Shown: in pieces, positions 36,909 through 46,258 of the stretch
How positions within the stretch are numbered: the stretch's first letter is position 1
Layout of the letters: the number at the start of each line of letters is the position of its first letter
DNA from: Paludibacteraceae bacterium
GTDB lineage: Bacteria > Bacteroidota > Bacteroidia > Bacteroidales > Paludibacteraceae
Length of the DNA stretch: 52,394 bases
Direction of reading: 5' to 3'
NCBI GenBank assembly: GCA_017546705.1
Contig: JAFYSB010000021.1
Location: 1-52,394 of the forward strand
Program-made: the position numbers and the translations under genes
The notes under the pieces: generated by a model
Databases searched by the model: none
The model's input: only the letters and a program-made list of their open reading frames with translations
What the model was told of the DNA's origin: nothing

Positions 36909-37562
36909 ATGGCTGAAATGATTAATCAATTGGATATTGCTGGTGTAGAGTGCATCAGGGAGCATTTCTCCCTGACGCCTCTACAAGAGCAACAATTCAC
37001 AGCATTAGGCGAACTCTATCGTGATTGGAATGCGAAGATCAATGTAATCTCACGCAAGGATATAGACAACCTCTATCCGCACCATATCATCCACTCGCTT
37101 GCGATAGCCAAAGTGCTTAACTTTCAGCCAGGTACTACCCTACTCGATGTCGGTACTGGCGGAGGTTTTCCTGGTATTCCATTGGCGATTCTATTCCCAG
37201 AATGTCAATTCACATTGATTGACAGTATCGGTAAGAAGATTCGTGTAGCTACAGAGGTTGCCAATGCCATCGGACTAAAGAACGTTACCTGTATCCAAGA
37301 ACGTGCAGAGATGGAGAAGGGGAAGTTCGATTTCGTGATTAGTCGTGCCGTGATGCCTCTAGGCGACTTGGTCAAACTTATCCGTAAGAATGTTAGTAGC
37401 AAACATCAGAACGCCATGCCTAATGGTCTGATGGTACTCAAAGGCGGTAACCTCGAAGGCGAGATTCATCCATATCGCAAGTACGTGGAAACCACCGACA
37501 TATCTAAAATCTTTGCTGGCGATTGGTATAAAGAGAAGTTTGTGCTTTACCTACCACTCTGA
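36909..37562 (+). CDS. rsmG: 16S rRNA (guanine527-N7)-methyltransferase
   Basis: 217 aa. SAM-dependent Rossmann methyltransferase of the GidB family: NAKINVISRKDIDNLYPHHI, LLDVGTGGGFPGIPLAILFP (SAM loop) and FDFVISRAVMPL. It methylates N7 of G527 in 16S rRNA. It follows yebC by 9 bp and precedes an MBL hydrolase by 8 bp, so it belongs to the same transcript. Confidence 0.93.
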   Translation: MAEMINQLDIAGVECIREHFSLTPLQEQQFTALGELYRDWNAKINVISRKDIDNLYPHHIIHSLAIAKVLNFQPGTTLLDVGTGGGFPGIPLAILFPECQFTLIDSIGKKIRVATEVANAIGLKNVTCIQERAEMEKGKFDFVISRAVMPLGDLVKLIRKNVSSKHQNAMPNGLMVLKGGNLEGEIHPYRKYVETTDISKIFAGDWYKEKFVLYLPL

Positions 37563-37570
37563 TTGATCAA

Positions 37571-38110
37571 ATGGTACATATCAAGACATTTTATTTCAAT
37601 CCTTACCGCGAGTGCACCTATGTACTCACAGATGATGCCAAGCATGCCATCATTATTGATGCGGGTATGTACGAGGAGCGCGAGCAACAGCGATTTGCCG
37701 AGTATATTAAGCAAAATCAACTCACACCGATTGCTTTGCTCATCACTCATGCACACCCAGACCATGTTTGTGGTCAAACATTCGTAGAACAAACCTACAA
37801 CCTAAACGCAATTATCCAACCGGATGAAGGTCAGCTGGATATCCCATATTTTAACATTCATGTAATTGCTACTCCTGGACACAAGGAGGATGCGGTATGC
37901 TATCACCTACCCGATGACAACATCTTGTTTACAGGTGATACATTGTTTCAGGAGTCTATTGGTCGTACCGACCTCCCAGGTGGGGACATGCACACATTGA
38001 TTTGCTCACTCAAGAAACTGGTACTTCTCCCAGAGAATACCCAAGTCTATCCTGGGCATGGCTATCCAACTACCATCGCTCACGAGAAGCAATATAATCC
38101 TTATTTGTAA
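37571..38110 (+). CDS. MBL-fold metallo-hydrolase (glyoxalase II-like)
   Basis: 179 aa. Short metallo-beta-lactamase fold: THAHPDHVCG (HxHxDH metal motif), TPGHKEDAVCYHL (third His), LFTGDTLFQESIGRTDLPGGD and VYPGHGYPTTIAHEK. Such stand-alone ~180-210-aa members hydrolyse thioesters or related substrates; the substrate cannot be told from sequence. Last gene of the plus-strand run; its stop lies 1 bp from the convergent helicase stop. Confidence 0.85.
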   Translation: MVHIKTFYFNPYRECTYVLTDDAKHAIIIDAGMYEEREQQRFAEYIKQNQLTPIALLITHAHPDHVCGQTFVEQTYNLNAIIQPDEGQLDIPYFNIHVIATPGHKEDAVCYHLPDDNILFTGDTLFQESIGRTDLPGGDMHTLICSLKKLVLLPENTQVYPGHGYPTTIAHEKQYNPYL

Positions 38111-38111
38111 A

Positions 38112-40121
38112 TTATCGCAACCATTTTCTATCAGCAGGGAAGATGTCGGAAAGATTAATCACACCATCCTCAATAAATGGTTTAATATGCTTGATTACGG
38201 TTTTTAGCGTTATATCACGCATTTTGGCTATCTCACTGAGGCGATAACCTTGATGGAGAAGTGCCATAGACTGGAAGGCGGTACCCGTAGTTCGCAGCTT
38301 GCGCTGAGCCGTATAGATTGTGATGTTAGGCTCTTGCAAGCGGAATGAATCGCGCGCTTTGAAATACCCTTCAACCGTAGGTGCCATTGACACTTGCGCT
38401 TGCAAGTATGCTGTGCGAGCAATAGCAGCATATACATCTATCAACGCTTGTTTTAGAGTAGAAGCATCGCTCTTGTCATTGCTACGAAGTGGGCAGTTAG
38501 AAATGGTTTTGAGCACCTCATGCAAACGAGGTGCAAAATACGGAATAGATGCTTTCAAGCGCTCTTGCAAGCGCTCCATATCTCCTAAATAAACAATTTG
38601 GCGCACTTGTTGCTGAAAACGCTCCCCTACCCCTTGTAGTTCCTCTAAAAGAGTAATGATATTAGGGAAATAGTCATCCGAAGTATTTTGCACCGAATTC
38701 ATTTTCTTACTCATCTGCGCGAGCGCATAACAACGCCCCATCAGTTCTCGAAAATCGTACAGCGCACAAAGTAAGATGATTAGATAGTCTCGCTGCGCAA
38801 GTGGGAGTTGCTGACGAATGGTGTCAATCTCCTGCTGTTGGTTGGTAAAGTCCAAGACTTCACGCGCGTTGGTCAATGCACGGCTGGGTATAGGAGTCAA
38901 AAGCACAATGCCCTCTAAACTGCGGCAACGCGACAGGGCGACATACACTTGCCCCGCCGCAAAAGCGTCCGCAGCATCAATCACCAAACGGTCAAAAGTC
39001 AAGCCCTGCGCTTTGTGAATAGTGATTGCCCATGCGAGGCGCAAAGGATAGTGGCTAAAAGTGCCAATTACCTCTGGTTGTACCACTTCGCTACCAGCCT
39101 CTGAAGTATAGCGGATATTCTCCCATGTCTCGCGATGGACATCTATCGGTTCCTCGCCCTCGCAGGTCACGGTAATGGTCTTGTCCGTAAGATAAGATAC
39201 GATACCCAATTTGCCATTGTAGTAGCGCTTCTCTTGTGAGGAATCATTTTTCGTGAACATCACCCGTGCGCCCAACTTCAAGGTTAGTACCTCATCCATT
39301 GGGTACATCGATTCTGGGAAAGTGTCCTTAATCGTGGCAGAATAATGATACACTTTACCTGGCAATGCATCCATTTCACGCTGGTTGATAGCATCTACTT
39401 TGCGATTATGCGTAGAGAGCACAATGTAATACTCCTTTTGTTCATCTGCTTTGAATTCAGGCAGATAGCGTGTGTTGAGCATTTGCAACGATTGAGGCGT
39501 GAGGGTATTATTGCGCACCTGATTGAGTATCTCCACGAAATCTATATTGCTTTGGCGGAAGACATGGTCCAGTTCGATATACACAGGATTCAACTGCTGA
39601 AACACATGTGCTTGGAAGAAATAAGGTCCTCGATAATAGTCTTGTAGCATGCGCCATTCCTCCTCACGTGCGACAGGCGAAAGTTGGAAAAGGTCGCCAA
39701 TAACCAACACCTGTACGCCACCAAAAGGATGATTAGGTTGGTGCTTGATATGACGTAGTACCGCATCGATGGTATCTAGCAAATCGCTACGTACCATACT
39801 CACCTCATCAATAACTAGGAGTTCTAGGTTGCGCAGTACGCGCTGTTTTTGTGCGCGCATCTGCATCTCGGAGAAGAGTTGCTTGCGTGCTTCTGGCGTA
39901 GGGAGAAATAGTTGTGGAGGCAACTGAAAAAGGGAGTGAATCGTCACTCCCTCTGCATTGATTGCAGCCACTCCCGTAGGAGCTACTACCGCCATTTGCT
40001 TTGGACATTCCTGTTTAAGGCGACGCAAGAAAGTTGTCTTACCAGTGCCTGCTTTGCCCGTCAGGAAGATACAGCGATTGGTATGCTGCACATATTCGTA
40101 TGCCAATTCATAGGCGTTCAT
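38112..40121 (-). CDS. Pif1-like DNA helicase with C-terminal helix-turn-helix
   Basis: 669 aa. SF1B motifs: GKAGTGKTTFL (I), VVAPTGVAAINAEG (Ia), VIDEVSMVR (II), VLVIGDLFQLSPV (III), TIHKAQGLTFD (V) and YVALSRC (VI). The C-terminal HTH_40-type domain (HQGYRLSEIAKMRDITLKT) is found in Bacteroidetes members. Pif1 helicases unwind 5'-3' and resolve G-quadruplexes and forks. Last gene of the dxs-trkA-trkH operon, starting 21 bp after the trkH stop. Confidence 0.9.
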   Translation of the reverse strand: MNAYELAYEYVQHTNRCIFLTGKAGTGKTTFLRRLKQECPKQMAVVAPTGVAAINAEGVTIHSLFQLPPQLFLPTPEARKQLFSEMQMRAQKQRVLRNLELLVIDEVSMVRSDLLDTIDAVLRHIKHQPNHPFGGVQVLVIGDLFQLSPVAREEEWRMLQDYYRGPYFFQAHVFQQLNPVYIELDHVFRQSNIDFVEILNQVRNNTLTPQSLQMLNTRYLPEFKADEQKEYYIVLSTHNRKVDAINQREMDALPGKVYHYSATIKDTFPESMYPMDEVLTLKLGARVMFTKNDSSQEKRYYNGKLGIVSYLTDKTITVTCEGEEPIDVHRETWENIRYTSEAGSEVVQPEVIGTFSHYPLRLAWAITIHKAQGLTFDRLVIDAADAFAAGQVYVALSRCRSLEGIVLLTPIPSRALTNAREVLDFTNQQQEIDTIRQQLPLAQRDYLIILLCALYDFRELMGRCYALAQMSKKMNSVQNTSDDYFPNIITLLEELQGVGERFQQQVRQIVYLGDMERLQERLKASIPYFAPRLHEVLKTISNCPLRSNDKSDASTLKQALIDVYAAIARTAYLQAQVSMAPTVEGYFKARDSFRLQEPNITIYTAQRKLRTTGTAFQSMALLHQGYRLSEIAKMRDITLKTVIKHIKPFIEDGVINLSDIFPADRKWLR

Positions 40122-40142
40122 AGTTCGAGAGATGGTGTATGT

Positions 40143-41612
40143 TTACTTCCGCCACAATGCTCTAGTAAAGAGCAGCAACACGGTGAAGATCTCTAGACGA
40201 CCTATCAACATCACAAAACTCATTACCCACTTTGCCACCATAGGGAACTCTGCATATGTGCCAGCAGGACCAAACTGACCAATACTGATACCTACATTAC
40301 CAATTGCTGAAACAGCTGCACCGATGGACTCATCGAAGTTCACACCGCTGGCACAGAATATCACCACCGTCACAACAATGATAAAGATATAGAAGATCAG
40401 AAATGCCATGATATTATTGATGGTCTGCTGTGGCACATTCTTCTCATTGAGTTTCACTGGAATGATGGCATTAGGGTGAATGCGACGTTGGAACTCTGCC
40501 ACACCGTTCTTCAAGATAATTGCCAATCGTACCCACTTGATACCACCAGCCGTACTACCAGCACAAGCACCTGTCAGCATCAGGAAGAAGATAACCACCC
40601 ATGCTACCACGGGCCAGTACATATAGTCAGAAATGGTGTATCCTGTAGAGGTCATCGAACTAATGACTGTGAAGATACTATCGCGGAATGCACGCTCCAT
40701 GTGCAAACCAGTCCAACCTGGACGAGCGATATACAAACCAACAGTAAGCATCACCGCAAACACCAATACCGCTACGCTATACCAACGCAATTCCTCATCT
40801 TGGAAGAAGTTGCGAGCTTTGCCTCGTAGCAAGTAAATGAGTAGCACAAAGTTGATACCCGAGATGAACATAAAGAACGTTACGGTATAATGGATAGCAG
40901 CTGAATCGTAGAACTCCAAGCTATTGTTGTGGGTAGAGAAGCCTCCCGTAGCAATCGTAGAAAACGAGTGGCACACTGCATCAAACACCTCCATGCCACA
41001 TAGCCACAATGCAGCCACTTCGGTAACGGTGAGCAATACATAGATACTCCACATCATTTTCGCCGTGTCGGCGATGCGTGGTGACACTTTCTCGTAGGTC
41101 AAACCCGACACCTCCGCAGCATAGAGCTGCATGCCGTTGAGTCCGAAGATAGGCAGGATAGCAATGGATAATACGATGATTCCCATACCGCCGATCCATT
41201 GCGTCAACGACCGCCAGAAGAGCAATCCGTGGGTAATCACTTCTAGGTCGGGAATAATGGTCGCTCCCGTAGTGGTAAAGCCCGACATGCTCTCAAACCA
41301 TGCGTCTGTGAAACTGGGCACTTGTCCGCTGAGGTAATATGGTAATAGTCCAAAGGCAGAGAACACCACCCACACCATTGCCACAATCACATAGCCCTCG
41401 CGCTCGCCCATGCGTGACTCAGCACGACGACCTATCAGCAGACCCAATATACCTGCCAGTAGGGTGACGATGGTGGAGAGCAGAAAAACATCACTATCTG
41501 CTTCGCCATACCACAAGCTCACGCCCAATGCCAAGGTCATAAACACCGCCTCTATTAAAAGCAGTGCGCCCATGGTGCGGAAGACCATCCGTGTATTGAA
41601 TGTGCGTGTCAT
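40143..41612 (-). CDS. trkH: Trk-type potassium uptake membrane subunit
   Basis: 489 aa from ATG 41612 (MTRTFNTRMVFRTM). The frame continues upstream to 41741, but that part only translates short intergenic repeats, so I reject it. About ten hydrophobic helices; selectivity-filter-type loops SMSGFTTTGATI, SFSTIATGGFSTHN, SSMTSTGYT and SAIGNVGISIGQFGP, one per pseudo-repeat of the K+ channel. It works with cytoplasmic TrkA, encoded 40 bp upstream. Confidence 0.93.
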   Translation of the reverse strand: MTRTFNTRMVFRTMGALLLIEAVFMTLALGVSLWYGEADSDVFLLSTIVTLLAGILGLLIGRRAESRMGEREGYVIVAMVWVVFSAFGLLPYYLSGQVPSFTDAWFESMSGFTTTGATIIPDLEVITHGLLFWRSLTQWIGGMGIIVLSIAILPIFGLNGMQLYAAEVSGLTYEKVSPRIADTAKMMWSIYVLLTVTEVAALWLCGMEVFDAVCHSFSTIATGGFSTHNNSLEFYDSAAIHYTVTFFMFISGINFVLLIYLLRGKARNFFQDEELRWYSVAVLVFAVMLTVGLYIARPGWTGLHMERAFRDSIFTVISSMTSTGYTISDYMYWPVVAWVVIFFLMLTGACAGSTAGGIKWVRLAIILKNGVAEFQRRIHPNAIIPVKLNEKNVPQQTINNIMAFLIFYIFIIVVTVVIFCASGVNFDESIGAAVSAIGNVGISIGQFGPAGTYAEFPMVAKWVMSFVMLIGRLEIFTVLLLFTRALWRK

Positions 41613-41613
41613 A

Positions 41614-41654
41614 ACAGTTGAAAGTTGACAGTTGACAATTAACAGTTGACAGTT
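41614..41654. repeat. Short CAGTTGA-type repeats between trkA and trkH
   Basis: Tandem variants of ACAGTTGA / ACAATTAA with 8-10-bp steps. Similar units (AGTTGATAGTTTACAGTTGA) lie at 48769-48801 before tdh. Confidence 0.6.
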
Positions 41655-42987
41655 ATTTGAAGAACTTCTCGAGTTGGCGGATGACTTGGCTCTTGCAGAA
41701 TACCACAACTTGGTCGTTTGGTAAGATCTGTGTGTCACCATTCACCAATATACCTTCGCCAGCACGCACGATAGCACCGATATTCGCATCTTTAGGCAAA
41801 CGCATATCACGAATCTTAGATTTGGTAATACGGCTTCCTTCTTCTGCCATAAACTCCACCACTTCGGCATCGGCACTGGTCAAGTTGCGTACATTCAGCA
41901 CACTGGCATCCAGCAACATCTGGTAGATATATGAAGCAGCGATGGTTTTCTTGTTGAGTACCGTACCGATATCCAAACCCTCAGCCATAGGTATATAGTC
42001 AATATTCTCGACTTCAGCAATGGTCTTTTTCACGCCAAAACGCTTGGCAGCCATGCAGGCAAAGATATTCGCTTCGCTACTATCGGTGACTGCTACAAAA
42101 GCATCCGCATCCTCTATACCCTCGTCTTTCAACACGGCCATATCGCTACCATCGGCATTGATAATCAGTGCATTATTGATTTTCTCACTAAGATGATAGC
42201 AATGTTCGCGGTCAGCCTCTAGGATTTTGATACTGAGGTCATCCGATAAGTTTTGTACGGTCTTCTGTGCAATCTTTGATCCGCCAAAGAAGATGATGTT
42301 TTTGATTTCTTGTTTCTGTTTGCCGAGTTGCTCACGCAGATGTTTCATATTCTCTCGCGTACAAACGGCGTACACCATATCGTCGGCTTGAATCTCATCT
42401 GCTCCTGTAGGGATGATGGTATCTTGTCCGCGTTTGATAGCCACTACGCGGTAAAGTCCATGATTGAAGAATCCTGACATAAACTGCTTGCCAATCACCT
42501 CTGCACCTTCACGCACTTTCACTACGCAGAGTTCCAATGCGCCTTCACAAAGCGTCAAGTGGTAGCGCATCCAGTTGGTTTTGAGCGAAGCGGTAATCTC
42601 GTGCGCTGCAAGTAGTTCTGGGTAGATGAGGTGGTTGAGTCCCATCTGCTCAAAGATGCGTTTATTCTCTGGAATGAGATACTCATAGTTGTCGATACGC
42701 GCTAATGTCTTCTTTGCTCCCAGTTGATTTGCGAGCAAACACGCAGTGATATTATCTGCCTCGGATGGTGTAACTGCGATGAAGAGGTCCACATCTTTTA
42801 CGCCTATACTCTTGAGGTCGTTAATCGACATCGGACTTCCCACCTTGGTCAGTAGGTCATAGTTTGCATCGAGATCACCCAAGCGGTCTTGGCGGTCGTC
42901 AATGAGACTGATATCCATATCTTCGCGCGACAGCAATTTCGCCAAATGGCGACCTACTGCTCCAGCGCCTGCAATAATGATTCGCAT
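41653..42987 (-). CDS. trkA: Trk potassium uptake regulatory subunit
   Basis: 444 aa: two RCK (TrkA_N plus TrkA_C) units. The first NAD-binding site is MRIIIAGAGAVGRHLAKLLS; the second begins IKNIIFFGGSKIAQKTVQNL. It gates TrkH in response to nucleotides. Its ATG (42987) lies 34 bp inside the end of dxs, which suggests translational coupling. Confidence 0.93.
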   Translation of the reverse strand: MRIIIAGAGAVGRHLAKLLSREDMDISLIDDRQDRLGDLDANYDLLTKVGSPMSINDLKSIGVKDVDLFIAVTPSEADNITACLLANQLGAKKTLARIDNYEYLIPENKRIFEQMGLNHLIYPELLAAHEITASLKTNWMRYHLTLCEGALELCVVKVREGAEVIGKQFMSGFFNHGLYRVVAIKRGQDTIIPTGADEIQADDMVYAVCTRENMKHLREQLGKQKQEIKNIIFFGGSKIAQKTVQNLSDDLSIKILEADREHCYHLSEKINNALIINADGSDMAVLKDEGIEDADAFVAVTDSSEANIFACMAAKRFGVKKTIAEVENIDYIPMAEGLDIGTVLNKKTIAASYIYQMLLDASVLNVRNLTSADAEVVEFMAEEGSRITKSKIRDMRLPKDANIGAIVRAGEGILVNGDTQILPNDQVVVFCKSQVIRQLEKFFK

Positions 42988-44837
42988 ATACCTTCTTTAT
43001 CTAATTTTAACAACTGATATAATTCCTTGGTGCTTCCATGCTCCACAAACTGGTCGTTTACACCCAATCGGATCACACGTGGTGTGTAGCCATTATCTGC
43101 CATAAACTCCAGCACAGCACTGCCCAGTCCGCCACTGATCATACCATCCTCCACCGTGATGATCGTATCAAAGGTCTTACCTACTGTATGCAAGAGCTCT
43201 TCATCTATAGGCTTGAGCCAACGCATATCGTAGTGTGCTACTTGCGCAGCTTTCTCGCCAAGTGCCTCAATAGCATCGGCAACCGTATTACCCATAGCGC
43301 CAATACTTAGTACTGCTATTTGGCTACCCTCTTTTAGGCAGACACCTTTGCCTATCGTCAATTGCCCATTGCTGGTAGCGCTCATGCTGCGACCTCTTGG
43401 GTAACGTATCGCGATAGGTCCATCATAGTCTTTGGCAAGGCACATCATGGTTTCGAGATCCTCTTTGGTCATAGGAGCACCTATCACCATATTTGGAATA
43501 GGACGTAGGTATGCCAAGTCCAAGAGGCCATGGTGGGTTGCGCCATCATTGCCCACGATACCAGCACGGTCAATACAGAAGACAACATGCAGCTTAGGTA
43601 ATGCCACATCGTGAATGATATTATCGTAGGCACGTTGCAAGAAACTGGAGTAGATATTGCAATATGGGACAAGTCCCGCCTTTGCCATACCTGCTGAGAA
43701 AGTGACTGCGTGTCCCTCTGCGATACCGACATCGAATACGCGGTCAGGCAGTTGGCGTTGCATGATCGTCATGCTACAACCACTTGGCATGGCTGGTGTG
43801 ACACCTACCACACGCTCATCTTCCTTCGCCAGTGTGAGCAGTTGCTCTCCAAACACTTCTTGCCATAGTGGCTCCTTCTTTGTACTTGGATCCTGATTTC
43901 TTACTCCTGTCTCCACACAGAACTCTCCTGGTGCATGCCAAGTTGTTTGGTCATTTTCAGCAGGTTCATAGCCTTTGCCTTTCTTGGTGATGATATGCAG
44001 CACCTTAGGTCCCTCGTAGTCTTTTATCTCGTTGAAGATACGCACCAAACTCAGCACATCGTGTCCGTCAGCAGGACCGAAATAGCGTAGGTTGAGTCCT
44101 TGGAAGATGTTGTTGCCTTGCTTGGTGAGTAGTGCTTTGAGGTTATTGGTAAAGCGTTGTACTCGCCCTTTGTTGTCATCGGTGATGAGGTGCAGCTTGC
44201 GTGCCACTCGATATCCCCACCAACGCCAACGATTGTATCGTTCGCTAGTGGTAATATCTACCAAATACTGTGTAAATCCGCCCTTGATAGGGTCAATCGC
44301 CATATTATTGTCGTTGAGTACGATGAGCAGATTATTCTTATTCATCGAGGTATTGTTGAGTCCCTCGAATGCCAATCCGCCCGTCATGGCGCCATCGCCA
44401 ATGATAGCCACTACTCGTCTTTTCTGCTCGTCAGATGCTCGATATCCTATATCAGCTCCAAGTGCCGCAGAGATGCTATTGCTAGCATGTCCTGCTATGA
44501 AAGCATCGTATTCGCTCTCCATAGGCGAAGGGAATGGTGCCAATCCTTTGAACTGTCGGTTAGTATGGAATCGCTCGCGTCTGCCCGTAAGAATCTTATG
44601 GGCATATGCCTGATGACCTACGTCCCACACCAGTTGGTCGTTGGGCGTATCAAACACATAGTGCAATGCCACCGTAAGCTCCACCGTACCGAGTGAAGAA
44701 CCCAAGTGCCCAGGGTTTTGGCTTAACTGCTGAATAATGAAATCGCGCACCTCCTCGCATACTTGTGGCAGTGCATCCAGAGGCAATGCCTTCAAGTCGC
44801 TGGGGTAATAGAGCGTATTCAGATATTTATATTCCAT
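42954..44837 (-). CDS. dxs: 1-deoxy-D-xylulose-5-phosphate synthase
   Basis: 627 aa, normal length. Thiamine-diphosphate enzyme joining pyruvate and glyceraldehyde 3-phosphate, first step of the MEP isoprenoid pathway. Motifs: HLGSSLGTVELTVALHYVFD, IIGDGAMTGGLAFEGLNN (ThDP/Mg site), DRAGIVGNDGATHHGLLDL and TVEDGMISGGLGSAVLEF. First gene of an operon with trkA, trkH and a Pif1-like helicase; promoter at 44903-44935. Confidence 0.95.
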   Translation of the reverse strand: MEYKYLNTLYYPSDLKALPLDALPQVCEEVRDFIIQQLSQNPGHLGSSLGTVELTVALHYVFDTPNDQLVWDVGHQAYAHKILTGRRERFHTNRQFKGLAPFPSPMESEYDAFIAGHASNSISAALGADIGYRASDEQKRRVVAIIGDGAMTGGLAFEGLNNTSMNKNNLLIVLNDNNMAIDPIKGGFTQYLVDITTSERYNRWRWWGYRVARKLHLITDDNKGRVQRFTNNLKALLTKQGNNIFQGLNLRYFGPADGHDVLSLVRIFNEIKDYEGPKVLHIITKKGKGYEPAENDQTTWHAPGEFCVETGVRNQDPSTKKEPLWQEVFGEQLLTLAKEDERVVGVTPAMPSGCSMTIMQRQLPDRVFDVGIAEGHAVTFSAGMAKAGLVPYCNIYSSFLQRAYDNIIHDVALPKLHVVFCIDRAGIVGNDGATHHGLLDLAYLRPIPNMVIGAPMTKEDLETMMCLAKDYDGPIAIRYPRGRSMSATSNGQLTIGKGVCLKEGSQIAVLSIGAMGNTVADAIEALGEKAAQVAHYDMRWLKPIDEELLHTVGKTFDTIITVEDGMISGGLGSAVLEFMADNGYTPRVIRLGVNDQFVEHGSTKELYQLLKLDKEGICESLLQALEQ

Positions 44838-44902
44838 AGCTTATTGTGTTGAAATATCCTCCATATTACTTCGCGCAAGCGCATACTCGCGCATAATAGC
44901 CT

Positions 44903-44935
44903 GCAAAGATACAGTTTTTTTCTTATATCTGCAAA
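44903..44935 (-). promoter_or_regulatory. Promoter for the dxs operon
   Basis: Minus-strand TATCTTTG (44903-44910) and TTTGC (44931-44935), 20 bp apart, 66 bp before the start. Confidence 0.8.
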
Positions 44936-45014
44936 TTTTACCCCCATTTTGCTACTTCCATTTATCAAAATCAACAAAAATACCGGCATTTTACACATAT
45001 TTTAGTACTTTGTA

Positions 45015-45045
45015 TTGCATAGTATTATAAATAATATTACCTTTG
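45015..45045 (+). promoter_or_regulatory. Promoter for the PepSY-like lipoprotein gene
   Basis: TTGC (45015-45018) and TACCTTTG (45038-45045), 19 bp apart, leaving a leader of about 125 nt in which I see no clear structure. Together with the dxs promoter it accounts for the 339-bp gap 44838-45176. Confidence 0.8.
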
Positions 45046-45176
45046 CATTGGATTTCCGATTCAAGTGTTCTTTGCTATGATTATATGCGATGATTTGTCC
45101 GATGGAAGAGAAATGGCATAGTTTTTGTGTTTACTCATACAAAACCTGAATATAAACTTATTAAATTGACTGAATC

Positions 45177-45611
45177 ATGAAAAAGATTTTAGCCGTATGG
45201 GCAATCCTAACCATTTCTTTGACGGCATGTGCCGATCATCATCAACTGGTAGAATATTCTGATCTTCCTGCTCAAGCGCAGGTGTTTATTCAAAAGTATT
45301 TCAACGTTACCGACGTTGCATTCATTGAACGCGAGCGCGATGGCGTGCATCATGAATATCAAGTACATCTCAAGAATGATACTGAGATTGAGTTTGATTA
45401 CCAAGGAAACTTCAAATCCATTGATTGTCAGGTGCTGAAAGTGCCTACAGGCATTGTTCCCGAACCGATTATCAACTTCGTGCAGACGCATTATCCCAAT
45501 AGTTTTGTTGTGGAATATGTAGTTGGATATCGTCATTTGACGGTGGAATTGGGAACAGGCTTAGACTTGATTTTCGACCTTGAAGGACATTTTATTCGCA
45601 TAGATGACTGA
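45177..45611 (+). CDS. PepSY-like (DUF2874) putative lipoprotein, 144 aa
   Basis: Lipoprotein signal MKKILAVWAILTISLTAC with the lipobox LTAC. Two PepSY-like repeats follow (LPAQAQVFIQKYFNVTDVAF...EIEFDYQGNFKSID and VPEPIINFVQTHYPNSFVVE...LDLIFDLEGHFIRID). Such periplasmic proteins are common in Bacteroidetes; a role as inhibitor or ligand-binding protein is proposed for the fold but unproven. Confidence 0.8.
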   Translation: MKKILAVWAILTISLTACADHHQLVEYSDLPAQAQVFIQKYFNVTDVAFIERERDGVHHEYQVHLKNDTEIEFDYQGNFKSIDCQVLKVPTGIVPEPIINFVQTHYPNSFVVEYVVGYRHLTVELGTGLDLIFDLEGHFIRIDD

Positions 45612-45718
45612 TGGCAGTTCTTATCTCGCATACGCTCGAACGATCACTCGCAGAGCTCGTGTACGACAGTTGAGAGTTGGTACGAGGAATCAAGTAATAT
45701 AAAAAATCATAAAAGACA

Positions 45719-45919
45719 ATGAAAAAATTGTATCGTTCTTCTAACCGCATTGTGGCGGGTGTTTGTGGCGGTATCGCCGAGTATTTTGATGTGGATCCTA
45801 CGGTGATTCGCGTGGTGTATCTCATCCTGAGTTTATTCTCTGCTGGATTTCCTGGTCTGCTGCTTTACATCATCTTGATGGTGCTCATTCCCAATTACAA
45901 TCAAATAGAAAACCAGTAA
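45719..45919 (+). CDS. PspC-domain small membrane protein, 66 aa
   Basis: MKKLYRSSNRIVAGVCGGIA is the PspC N-terminus, followed by EYFDVDPTVIRVVYLILSLF and one hydrophobic segment (GLLLYIILMVLIP). PspC proteins take part in envelope stress sensing. The stop codon directly abuts the ATG of the PadR gene, so the two are translationally linked. Confidence 0.9.
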   Translation: MKKLYRSSNRIVAGVCGGIAEYFDVDPTVIRVVYLILSLFSAGFPGLLLYIILMVLIPNYNQIENQ

Positions 45920-46255
45920 ATGGTAGTTACTGCGATGCTATCCAATCTCAAAAGTCAAATGCGCAAAGGGTTATTGGAATACTGTATCCTTTCCATCATC
46001 AATCGCGATGAAGCCTATGCTTCGGACATCCTTGATACCCTCAAGGAGGCGCGATTGGTGGTGGTGGAGGGCACGGTCTATCCACTCCTGACCCGCATGA
46101 AGAACGAGGGGCTGCTCTCTTATCGTTGGCAAGAGTCCACGGGCGGGCCTCCGCGCAAGTATTATACCCTCACCGAAGAGGGAAAGCAACTGCTTACTCA
46201 ACTCAATGAAGAATGGCAATCCATCTGCCAAGCTATTAACCAAATAACCCAATAG
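45920..46255 (+). CDS. PadR-family transcriptional regulator
   Basis: 111 aa winged helix: QMRKGLLEYCILSIINRDEA, VEGTVYPLLTRMKNEGLLSY and GGPPRKYYTLTEEGKQLL are the PadR core. The ATG at 45920 is used by adjacency to the PspC stop; 45935 is an alternative. Probably autoregulates the PspC-PadR-GIN module. Confidence 0.92.
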   Translation: MVVTAMLSNLKSQMRKGLLEYCILSIINRDEAYASDILDTLKEARLVVVEGTVYPLLTRMKNEGLLSYRWQESTGGPPRKYYTLTEEGKQLLTQLNEEWQSICQAINQITQ

Positions 46256-46258
46256 ATC

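Noticed and set aside
41613..41741. 43-residue N-terminal extension of TrkH
   Set aside because: It translates the short CAGTTGA repeats (NCQLLIVNCQLS) and the end of trkA; ATG 41612 gives a normal TrkH start.
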